Made by a program: the position numbers and the translations under genes
Source of the DNA: an uncultured Paenibacillus sp.
GTDB lineage: Bacteria; Bacillota; Bacilli; Paenibacillales; Paenibacillaceae
Reading direction: 5' to 3'
DNA: 36,879 bases
Assembly (NCBI GenBank): GCA_927443375.1
Contig: CAKMKL010000277.1
Coordinates: 1-36,879 of the forward strand
The notes under the pieces: model-generated
Database searches by the model: none
What the model saw: only the letters and a program-made list of their open reading frames with translations
What the model was told of the DNA's origin: nothing
Shown here: piece after piece, positions 18,384-26,383 of the stretch
Layout of the letters: each line of letters begins with the position of its first letter
Numbering within the stretch: the stretch's first letter is position 1

Positions 18384-18420
18384 AACCCCCCGCTCTCTCA
18401 CAGGAGTGCAGGGGGGGTGC
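18384..18420 (-). terminator. GC-rich hairpin downstream of the metallophosphoesterase gene
   Basis: Minus strand CACCCCCC-...-GGGGGGTT inverted repeat directly after the stop at 18427; weak T-tract. Confidence 0.5.
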
Positions 18421-18426
18421 TGGTTT

Positions 18427-19620
18427 TCAGATCAATACCGTCTTGGCTGAAAGCGGTTCTTCACTGTAGCTCTTGCTGCCTTCCAGCAGCACCTCCAACT
18501 TGATCAGCTCGGAGCGGCTGGCCAGGCGGATTGGAGGCCCCCAGGTTCCGTACCCGGAGGAGACGACTACATGCAATTTATCCTTAAGCAGATAACCCCA
18601 GTCCAGTTCAAACAGCCGTTTAGTAATCCAGTGATTCGGTGCTATTTGCCCGCGGTGGGTGTGACCGGACAACAGAACATCCACTCCGGCTTTGGCGGCG
18701 ATATCGAATCCGGTCGGCTGGTGGTCCATCATAATAACCGGACGGGAATGATCAAGTCCTTCCAGAAGTAGAGGTACACTTAATCTGCCGCCTTCCATGG
18801 ACTCCGCTGTTTTGTCTTTACGGCCTACAATATATACTCCCGCAGTATCCACCACCTCATCCTGCAGCACGCGGATGCCATTGCTAGCCATAAGCTCCGT
18901 ATATTGACCGATAGAGCCTCCGTAATACTCATGGTTCCCAAGAACGGCAAACACACCGTGCCGTGCCTTAAGCTGCTTCAGCTGTTCAATCATTCCGTTG
19001 CGGATAAACGGTTCAATGCTGTCATCCAGCACATCTCCGGCCAAAAGAATGATATCCGGCTTCATCAGGTTGATTTCAGTCACCATTTTGCGCAGATGAC
19101 GGTTGCCGACGATATTGCCCAAATGCAGATCCGATGCAACAGCAACAGTTAGCGGGCTGCTGGTTCCGATGGATTTATCAATCCGGATAGGATGTGTACG
19201 CACAATCGTGCTCCAGGCATTCCGCGAACCCCACAGCAGGAAAACCGCGAGCAGCAGCATAATTGTGGCCCCTGCCTCAGCCGTGAATGCACTTCGTTCG
19301 AAGCCCGTCAGACCCAGCACCCAATAAAGCAGATCCGTCAGCGGCAGCATAATAACAGCAAACTCCATACAGGCCAAATAATAAGAGCCGACCACCTTAA
19401 ACAGTCTGGCGGCTGGCTTTACAGCCTTCGGCCACGGCACCATACCGATCATATAAGCAAACGCAATAACCATGAATACCGTCCAGAATACACCTGCTGA
19501 AATACCCGGCAGAAGGCTCTCCACCAGAACCCAGAGATGATAACCAATGTAGAAATTAACAAGTCCCAATACCAGCAGCATAACTGTCCCTGAAATGAGC
19601 ATGCGCAGATTTCTCATCAT
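18427..19620 (-). CDS. Membrane-anchored metallophosphoesterase (YkuE-like)
   Basis: ASDLHLG, LLAGDVLDD, VLGNHEYYGG, LSGHTHRGQ metal-binding motifs; N-terminal TM helices. Confidence 0.95.
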   Translation of the reverse strand: MMRNLRMLISGTVMLLVLGLVNFYIGYHLWVLVESLLPGISAGVFWTVFMVIAFAYMIGMVPWPKAVKPAARLFKVVGSYYLACMEFAVIMLPLTDLLYWVLGLTGFERSAFTAEAGATIMLLLAVFLLWGSRNAWSTIVRTHPIRIDKSIGTSSPLTVAVASDLHLGNIVGNRHLRKMVTEINLMKPDIILLAGDVLDDSIEPFIRNGMIEQLKQLKARHGVFAVLGNHEYYGGSIGQYTELMASNGIRVLQDEVVDTAGVYIVGRKDKTAESMEGGRLSVPLLLEGLDHSRPVIMMDHQPTGFDIAAKAGVDVLLSGHTHRGQIAPNHWITKRLFELDWGYLLKDKLHVVVSSGYGTWGPPIRLASRSELIKLEVLLEGSKSYSEEPLSAKTVLI

Positions 19621-19746
19621 CCAACTCCTTTAGCTTAAAGCTTTTCTATACGTTCTACTTCAAATCATAGCACAAAGTATTTGCGAGGTATAAATCCTGC
19701 CTGTGCTTTCCATCAACAGGGTTCTTTCCACACCGGAAATTACGGC

Positions 19747-19775
19747 AAAAAAAGAAGATACTCTTCAGCATCTTC
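19747..19775 (-). terminator. Rho-independent terminator of the bacteriohemerythrin gene
   Basis: Minus strand GAAGATGCT-GAAG-AGTATCTTC followed by TTTTTTT. Confidence 0.85.
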
Positions 19776-19791
19776 GTTTCACTTTGTGTAG

Positions 19792-20202
19792 TTATACTGC
19801 TTTATTCTTGCTGGCAATGCAATCCCCGATTAGCTGATCGCATTTGCTGATGTGGCTCAGGAGCCAGTCTGTCAGCGTACGGTTCAGCTTAATCGTCGAC
19901 AATACGGATACACCCTTGGTCTTCACACTCTCTTCAAGTTCCAGAACGGTCTGTACAAATTCAGCATGGGTCTTCTGGTGCTCGGCAAGTTCAGGAAAAT
20001 CGATATCTGCCATCAGCTGCTCTTCGCTGCCAAAATGCTCAATCGTATATTCCTTAAGGAACCTCAGTGTTTCTTCGATCTTCTCTTTGCCCTTCTGGTT
20101 GGTACATGCATCGAAAAATTCATTCAGCTTCAGTAGCAGCTGTCTGTGCTGGCAATCGATCTTTTCTACACCGATGTTATAGGATTCCTTCCAATCGATC
20201 AT
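19792..20202 (-). CDS. Bacteriohemerythrin
   Basis: DIDCQHRQLL-type motif (KIDCQHRQLLLKLNEFFDA), YTIEHFGSEEQLM, HQKTHAEFV, LSHISKCDQ. Confidence 0.95.
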   Translation of the reverse strand: MIDWKESYNIGVEKIDCQHRQLLLKLNEFFDACTNQKGKEKIEETLRFLKEYTIEHFGSEEQLMADIDFPELAEHQKTHAEFVQTVLELEESVKTKGVSVLSTIKLNRTLTDWLLSHISKCDQLIGDCIASKNKAV

Positions 20203-20341
20203 AACTCACCTTGCCCTTTTCCAAAAATTTATGTAAAAATACACATACTTTATTTTCCACATTCCTGAATCAAAGTTCTGTTAACAACATCACACGACAA
20301 CATTCTGCAAATAACTGCAATACCTTCATCTGTAATAACGC

Positions 20342-20365
20342 AAAAAAACGCGAGATCATCTCGCG
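20342..20365 (-). terminator. Rho-independent terminator (minus strand)
   Basis: Perfect CGCGAGAT-G-ATCTCGCG stem followed by TTTTTTT. Confidence 0.85.
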
Positions 20366-20462
20366 CGCATTAAGTTCATCTTGCAGTTTGTCTGTAATTG
20401 ATCAATACTCAGGATATCGGCATTATGCCAACCAATTATTCTTGTGATAGGAGCATTAGGAT

Positions 20463-20609
20463 ATGTTTCGTAAAAATCCTTCAAAAACCTCAGTATTTGT
20501 TCCAAAATCATCAGGCCTCGGCTGGACCTTGAACCCCCGGCATCCACTGGGCTGGATCATCCTGGGAGCTTTATTTATATTGGCGGTGTACAAAATATTT
20601 ATTAATTAA
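20463..20609 (+). CDS. 48-aa small membrane protein, possibly DUF5808-like (below the ORF-track cut-off)
   Basis: MFRKNPSKTSVFVPKSSGLGWTLNPRHPLGWIILGALFILAVYKIFIN; GGAG 9 nt upstream of the ATG; one C-terminal TM helix. Confidence 0.6.
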   Translation: MFRKNPSKTSVFVPKSSGLGWTLNPRHPLGWIILGALFILAVYKIFIN

Positions 20610-20640
20610 TCTATCATTCAACGCAAAGATGCTTAGTGCG

Positions 20641-21504
20641 TTATAGCAGCTTCCGGCGGAAGGCGCTGATTACCCCCTGGTGCGGTGACTGGTCCAGCAC
20701 AGCAAACACGATGGTGTCAAAAAGTTTCTGATAGCCTTCTACCAGCAGGACCTGACGGAAGTAACCGGCTACCTCCATCGGATCATTGCGGAACACACCG
20801 CAGCCGTAAGCTCCCAGCACAACGGCAGAATGTCCATGCACTGCAGCAACTGCCAGGATATAGCGGATCCGTTCCAGCATCACTTCGGCGATCCGCGGTA
20901 CCTCATGGAGTTCCCGCTCCGTAACCACCCCAGCGTTTACAGCAGGTGCAGTAATCATCGAAACCGCAAAAGGTTTGGCGAGCAGGACGTCCTGCCTGTC
21001 TCTGAACACAGGAACGCCCGGCGAATGAATCATGTAATGCGAATACAGGCAGGTTTTCCGGCTGCGGTTATAGTCATACATTTCTTTCATTTGTGAGATG
21101 CAGGGTTAAAGGGCAGAAGCTCTGGCTAAGCTCTCCTCCTGGGCCTGGCTTCCGCAAAGGAAGCCGCCGCCAGGATTCTTGGCGGAAGCAAAATTAAGAC
21201 ACACGGTGTGCTTAATTCCCTCTTGTTCTACCAGCCGCTGCGCTGCCTGCAGTGTGGTTTCACCGCTGACCTCAATTGCCGCCCTATGCTGCGGTTGATG
21301 ATGGATCCGCGTAATAATGTCCCCGTTAAGCGTGGTCAGCTGCTCCGGTGAGTATAGCTGCGAACCGGCAATTGCCGACTGGACGGATTCTACAATATCT
21401 ACCAGCTGTCCCGCGCTGTTCATATAGCTGCCCTTTGCAATCAGATCCAAAGTCTCCTGAGCAATTGCGGCTCTTTTATCTCTTGGACTGCTTTTAGCGT
21501 TCAT
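20641..21504 (-). pseudogene. Microbial-type PARG / TIGR02452 family protein interrupted by one in-frame TAA
   Basis: ORFs 21106-21504 and 20641-21090 are in the same frame. Together they read ...TTLQAAQRLVEQEGIKHTVCLNFASAKNPGGGFLCGSQAQEESLARASAL*PCISQMKEMYDYNRSRKTCLYSHYMIHSPGVPVFRDRQ...VLGAYGCGVFRNDPMEVAGYF... Confidence 0.9.
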
Positions 21505-21536
21505 GGGTTTTCACTCCATTCTAATAATGATGCCGG

Positions 21537-22016
21537 TTACGATCCGTCAATAAGATCATCCCGCAGTTTTGTCAGAACCTCACCCAGCCAGTTTGTACCG
21601 CGCCAAGTGCTTCTGCTGCGGATGGCCGGATCATCCTCGGTTAATCCGACACCCCAGATCCGGTCTGTTGGACTTGCTTCCACAAGCGTTGTGCCTCTGG
21701 TATCTAAGAGCAGCTGCAGCAGTTCCTGGTTCTGAATGAACTTTTCTTTATTTCCTTCATAGACAATGGTTTTGCAGTGGCGTTCCCATTCGGTTTGCAC
21801 GAAACCCCGTACCCGCTTTCCGAGCTCCTTCTGCTCTCTCGGTATCCGGGCCAGCAGAATCTTCCGGCTTATCTCCCCGTCCCCGAACAATAGTGCCTTA
21901 CCGTACATCATATACTGCTCAGCACAGTTAAAGCGGATCTCATCGACCGTAAAAGCGCACATATACCACTGTGAAAAAGGTGAATGGCTCCGGTAAAAAT
22001 ACGTGAATCCCTCCAT
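21537..22016 (-). CDS. NADAR family protein (YbiA-like N-glycosidase fold)
   Basis: FYRSHSPFSQWY, FNCAEQYMMYGKALLFGD, GNKEKFIQNQELLQLLLDT, LVEASPTDRIWGVGL are hallmark NADAR motifs. Confidence 0.95.
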   Translation of the reverse strand: MEGFTYFYRSHSPFSQWYMCAFTVDEIRFNCAEQYMMYGKALLFGDGEISRKILLARIPREQKELGKRVRGFVQTEWERHCKTIVYEGNKEKFIQNQELLQLLLDTRGTTLVEASPTDRIWGVGLTEDDPAIRSRSTWRGTNWLGEVLTKLRDDLIDGS

Positions 22017-22045
22017 TTCTCTACTCCCCTTTACTCCCTTAACGA

Positions 22046-22945
22046 TTATTCCCGGTTCATATTGTACCGGTACAGCTTGGATGGCCGGTGTCCGGCATCC
22101 TTCGTGTATTCCTCAGTCTCGGTTACTCGATCGGCAATCTTCCGGCGGAACGCCGCTGCCAGCAGCTCTTTGCCAAGAATGATCTCATAGACCCGCTGGA
22201 GCTCAGATAAGGTAAACAGCGGCGGCATCAGATTGAAAATAATATCCGTATACTCCACCTTCCCGCGCAGCCGTTCGATTGCGTATTGCACCATCAGCAG
22301 GTGATCAAAGGCCAGGCCTTCGCTTTCGACAATCCGGCTGTGGGTTTTGCGGACATGCCCCTGAACCATCTCCACATGTTCGACTACGCCCGAAAGTGTT
22401 GTCTGCTCGTTCTGCAGAGTAATGCGAATCAGCTTCACCAGTTCATAGCCCTGCTCCAGCTCCCTGCGGCTGCTCTCGATTAGCTGATGCGATACCTCAA
22501 ACCAGGCTGCATCCGCTGCATCATCCCCAGCCAGAACATGGAGTGCAGTCCGGTCAACCAATGCCATATAGGAGCAGCTGATGACACGCATCCGCGGATC
22601 ACGCTCCACTTCCCCCCAGGTATACAGCTGCTCCATGTAAATGTTGTCGATATTCGTCTCCGTGAACAGCTCCCTGCGTGCAGCTTCCTCAATGCTCTCA
22701 TGGACCGACACGAATCCGCCAGGCAGCGCCCATTGCCCCAGGAAGGGATGCTGTCCCCTCTGAATCAGCAAAAGCTGCAGCGATTTATCAGACAGCTTGC
22801 GGTAGTTATCCTGTTCCCGTTCCATTACAGTAAAAATCAGCATGTCCACGGTTACGGACGGACGCTCATACTCACCGGCATCATAGGTCTGCAGAAATTG
22901 CTCTTCGGTTAATCCCTCAGCATCGGTTAAAGGTCGTTTAGTCAT
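22046..22945 (-). CDS. NUDIX protein with C-terminal winged helix (NrtR-like NAD/ADP-ribose-responsive regulator)
   Basis: Nudix-box region GGFVSVHESIEEAARRELFTETNI; C-terminal VEYTDIIFNLMPPLFTLSELQRVYEIILGKELLAAAFRRKIADRVTET...HRPSKLYRYN resembles the NrtR wHTH. Confidence 0.85.
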   Translation of the reverse strand: MTKRPLTDAEGLTEEQFLQTYDAGEYERPSVTVDMLIFTVMEREQDNYRKLSDKSLQLLLIQRGQHPFLGQWALPGGFVSVHESIEEAARRELFTETNIDNIYMEQLYTWGEVERDPRMRVISCSYMALVDRTALHVLAGDDAADAAWFEVSHQLIESSRRELEQGYELVKLIRITLQNEQTTLSGVVEHVEMVQGHVRKTHSRIVESEGLAFDHLLMVQYAIERLRGKVEYTDIIFNLMPPLFTLSELQRVYEIILGKELLAAAFRRKIADRVTETEEYTKDAGHRPSKLYRYNMNRE

Positions 22946-22998
22946 CTTACTGCTCCTTTTAAGGTCATTTTTATGTTTGTATTTTATTATTATCCTTT

Positions 22999-23047
22999 TG
23001 TTAATATCATATTGTTATTATATACTGGAGGTTCATATAACTGTCAA
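22999..23047 (-). promoter_or_regulatory. Putative promoter and operator of the NrtR-NADAR-PARG operon
   Basis: Minus strand TTGACA (23047-23042), 17 nt to TATATA(AT) (23024-23019), then the AT-rich palindrome AATATGATATT (23013-23003). Confidence 0.55.
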
Positions 23048-23086
23048 GCAAGAATTGGATGATTGTGGATTTCCGCTTAAAAGCAA

Positions 23087-23120
23087 ACAAAGCAAGCCTG
23101 ATTGCTCAGGCTTGCTTTTG
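23087..23120 (-). terminator. Terminator downstream of the CDF transporter gene
   Basis: AAGCAAGCCTGA-TTGC-TCAGGCTTGCTT 12-bp stem. Confidence 0.8.
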
Positions 23121-23134
23121 TATCAGATCCGGCT

Positions 23135-24001
23135 TCACACCGGCTCTATATGTACCAGCACATCAGCTACCTGATGGCGGCCCTTCAGCTGATCCTCAAT
23201 TTCTTCCGTGATATCATGGCTCTGCACAACATTCAGTCTGGAATCCACCAGCACTGTCGTATCCACCAGCACGTTGTTGCCATGAACTCTCGCTTTCATA
23301 TCCTTAATCGATTCAACGCCCTCAATTTCTGCTACCGTCTGCTTCATCAGCTCCAGCTCACCGGCATCGAAGCCGTCTGTCAGATCATGCGTTGCTTTGC
23401 TGAAGATTTGAATGGCTGTCTTACAAATGAGCAGCCCGACAATCACTGCCGTTACCGGGTCCAGCCAAGGCAGCCCGAACTGTGAACCGATAATTCCTAT
23501 AAATGCACCCATGCTGACCATGGCATCCGAGCGGTTATCCTGGGCTACTGCCTGCATAGCATTACTGTGTAGCGAACGGGCCAGCCTGATGTTATACAGA
23601 TATACGGCGATCATCACCGCTGCACAGCCCGCGGCTGTCCAGGCGGCAAGCAGATCAGGCGTTTCCAGCGCCGGCTGAATAAACTTGTTCACACCTTGGT
23701 ACAGAACTTGAACACCTACAGCAATCATGATAAAAGAAGCAATCAGTGCAGCAACCGTCTCTGCTCTGAAATGCCCGTAGCTGTGATTGGAATCAGGGGG
23801 TCTTCTGGATATCTTAAGTCCGATTAGAATAGCTATAGAAGCGATAATATCAGTACTATTATTAAGACCATCGGCTAACAGTGCCTGTGATCCCGACACA
23901 TTCCCGATGAACAATTTGATTGCTGACAACAGGATATATGCAATCAGACTGAGCCAGGCCCCTTTTTCACTTTGTTTGATGTCGCTGTAGTTTTCCAACA
24001 A
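23135..24001 (-). CDS. Cation diffusion facilitator (CDF) family transporter
   Basis: ALLADGLNNSTDIIASIAILIG, DNRSDAMVSMGAFIGIIGS; C-terminal CDF dimerisation domain with DTTVLVDSRLNVVQSHDI. Confidence 0.95.
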   Translation of the reverse strand: MLENYSDIKQSEKGAWLSLIAYILLSAIKLFIGNVSGSQALLADGLNNSTDIIASIAILIGLKISRRPPDSNHSYGHFRAETVAALIASFIMIAVGVQVLYQGVNKFIQPALETPDLLAAWTAAGCAAVMIAVYLYNIRLARSLHSNAMQAVAQDNRSDAMVSMGAFIGIIGSQFGLPWLDPVTAVIVGLLICKTAIQIFSKATHDLTDGFDAGELELMKQTVAEIEGVESIKDMKARVHGNNVLVDTTVLVDSRLNVVQSHDITEEIEDQLKGRHQVADVLVHIEPV

Positions 24002-24301
24002 AAAGAACCTCCAAAGAATAGTATTGTTCTATACTACACGCTGACAAACGGGTGGGTCTAGAGAAACAGTGTTGCCGGGCGGCGTAATAGTTAACCCTGC
24101 CAAATAGAGTTGGCGGGCCGGAAGTGTTTTGCCGGGCGCAACATTGTTTGCCCCAGAACAACACTTGCTATGAAGGAGGCCCGCAAGCTCATGAATTTCA
24201 GTAAAATTATGTAACTTTTTTCGATAATGGGAGTCTATAAAGAGTGATGATCTACCAGAATCGCCTACTTTATCATTTTTCATTCAAAGGAGAGCTGTCC
24301 G

Positions 24302-25654
24302 ATGTTACATTCACGAATGCACAAAATAATATCGGCTGTCGCCGCAGCCGCTATTATGCTGCCGTTTGCCGGGAACTGGCCTGTACCCTATGCTTCTGCT
24401 GAACCCGCCGAGGTCAGCACGGGAAATCCCTACTATACCAAAGTTTCAGCGCCGGTCATTAAACCGCTCTGGAGCTTTTCTACGGCTATAGTAAAGGACC
24501 CGCAAGCGAAGCAAGGCGTTACCGCACTGGCTGAGAATGGAATCGTATTTGCGCTCCAGAAAAACTACAGGCTAACCGCACTCAAAGCGGCCACAGGCAA
24601 AAAATTATGGGAATACGGCAATGCGCTGGCCCCGCTTTTCACTTACAGCAACGGTAATATTTACGGATTAACGCAAAAAGGCGCACTCTATGCCGTCAAT
24701 CTAAACGGTAAAAAGCTGTGGTCAGCGGATCTTGGACTGCCCAATGCTTCCAGCATTCAGCGGATTGGCGAAACCGTGTATGTTACACAGGGAATCTATC
24801 TTGCAGCGGTCGATGCAGCGAGCGGCAAGCTGAAATGGAAGATTAATGAGAATTCCAGTTACTATGGCACCGATTCGCTTGCTCAATCAGATGGCGTGGT
24901 ATTGCGCACATATATTGGAGAAAGTGTTATCTCCCTCTCCTCGCTAGTGGCTTATGATGCCCAAACCGGCAAAAAGCTGTGGGAACAATACCGCCATTAC
25001 ATGCCTTTGGCTATCAAGGATGGACTTCTATACTCAGAGAAGAATTTGACGATGCTGGATGAAGATCCTGTTAACCGCAAAATCCACATTTCAGTGTTCA
25101 GCTTAAAAACCGGGCAAATCAAGGGTGAGCGGCTGTACCACTGGACCGAAAAGGCTAATCCGGATAACGGATTCCGGTCAGGAGGTGCCTATGGCTCCGC
25201 TTTCCTGGATGGTAATAATCTCTATGTTCTCCAAGGGGAGACGTTCGCACGTTATGACTTCTGGAACTATAAGGCGGACGGAAAACCAGAGCAGGTGTGG
25301 CAGCAGTCTATTCTCGAAAGTGAAGTCCCGCTGGATAAAGTGCTGCAACAGCGGATGTTGTACTACAATTATAGCGATCAGACGTTTGCTGCACTCAAAT
25401 TAGCCAATGGACAGGTAATGCGACTCTCACCAGGAGAAAATCCCACCGTTCAGTTCGATATCTTTGGCTCAACCATATATACAGGTCAATCTGACGGCTT
25501 GTTTCATGCCTATGATCTGATCAGCTACAAGCCTTTGTTCACCGTAAATGCCGGTTCGCGTGATTTTGCGTCCACCCTGAAGACCGGAAATATACTGATT
25601 GTGCGTAATGGCGGGAAACTGCTGGGGATCAAATTGCCGGCCTCCGTTCAATAA
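24302..25654 (+). CDS. Secreted PQQ-like beta-propeller repeat protein
   Basis: Signal peptide; repeated blades such as LTALKAATGKKLWEYG, YAVNLNGKKLWSADLG, AAVDAASGKLKWKIN, AYDAQTGKKLWEQ. Confidence 0.92.
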   Translation: MLHSRMHKIISAVAAAAIMLPFAGNWPVPYASAEPAEVSTGNPYYTKVSAPVIKPLWSFSTAIVKDPQAKQGVTALAENGIVFALQKNYRLTALKAATGKKLWEYGNALAPLFTYSNGNIYGLTQKGALYAVNLNGKKLWSADLGLPNASSIQRIGETVYVTQGIYLAAVDAASGKLKWKINENSSYYGTDSLAQSDGVVLRTYIGESVISLSSLVAYDAQTGKKLWEQYRHYMPLAIKDGLLYSEKNLTMLDEDPVNRKIHISVFSLKTGQIKGERLYHWTEKANPDNGFRSGGAYGSAFLDGNNLYVLQGETFARYDFWNYKADGKPEQVWQQSILESEVPLDKVLQQRMLYYNYSDQTFAALKLANGQVMRLSPGENPTVQFDIFGSTIYTGQSDGLFHAYDLISYKPLFTVNAGSRDFASTLKTGNILIVRNGGKLLGIKLPASVQ

Positions 25655-25678
25655 CAGCACTCACTCCTGTTCAAAATA

Positions 25679-25722
25679 AAAGACACGAAGCGTATCCTCG
25701 CAGGATAAACTCCGTGTCTGTC
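25679..25722 (-). terminator. Terminator downstream of the ferritin gene
   Basis: AGACACG (25681-25687) / CGTGTCT (25713-25719) with inner TATCCT / AGGATA; T-rich on the minus-strand exit. Confidence 0.7.
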
Positions 25723-25760
25723 TATTCCAATTCATTGACTCCATGCTTAGGCAGCCGCGG

Positions 25761-26270
25761 TTATTCAGCAGGCGGTGTGAAGGAACGGGCGGCAAACTCC
25801 GCATCCAGCATATAGAACGCGTTGCTGTCCGTCTCAATGCGTTTCAGCTTGGCAATAATATTGCTGAACAACGCCTCTTCCTCTACCTGCTCATCAATGA
25901 ACCATTTGAGGAAATAGATTGTTGCATGCTCACGTTCATCCAGTGCCAGATCGGCCAGATGATAGAACTTCTTGGTGTTCTGCTGCTCATGGGCAAAAGC
26001 ATGCTCAAACGCATCCAGCATGGAAGTATAGTTATTATTCGGCTCCGGCAATGCAGCAAGCGTGACGCGGTAATCGCGGTCATTTAGGAACTTGTAAATC
26101 TTCATCGCGTGAAAACGTTCTTCTTCGGCCTGCACCAGGAAAAAGTTAGCAAACCCGTCCAAGCTTTCACCAGAACAATAAGCGGCCATTGCCAGGTACA
26201 CATGGGCGGAATAGAACTCAAAATTCATCTGTTCATTAAGTGTCTTCATTAATTCTTCCTTCATTAGCAC
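25761..26270 (-). CDS. Ferritin
   Basis: MNFEFYSAHVYLAMAAYC, QAEEERFHAMKIYKFL, EREHATIYFLKWFIDEQVEEE ferroxidase-site motifs. Confidence 0.95.
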   Translation of the reverse strand: MLMKEELMKTLNEQMNFEFYSAHVYLAMAAYCSGESLDGFANFFLVQAEEERFHAMKIYKFLNDRDYRVTLAALPEPNNNYTSMLDAFEHAFAHEQQNTKKFYHLADLALDEREHATIYFLKWFIDEQVEEEALFSNIIAKLKRIETDSNAFYMLDAEFAARSFTPPAE

Positions 26271-26383
26271 GTCACCTCATCCTTATAAGTTTGTAAATAA
26301 GTTCAACCATATGTAATACCTTCGGATCCTTTTCATCTTATCATCAGTGCCAGTGAATCCGCAAACGAAAGGACGATCGAATT

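Noticed and set aside
20356-20547. 63-aa minus-strand ORF
   Set aside because: No SD sequence, ends inside a terminator hairpin and overlaps the better-supported 48-aa plus-strand ORF; kept only as an alternative.
20641-21504. Two separate genes (132 aa and 149 aa)
   Set aside because: Same frame, contiguous family motifs and only one stop between them; best read as one interrupted PARG gene.
24029-24283. 84-aa minus-strand ORF in the intergenic region
   Set aside because: No recognisable domain and overlaps repeated, structured non-coding sequence.
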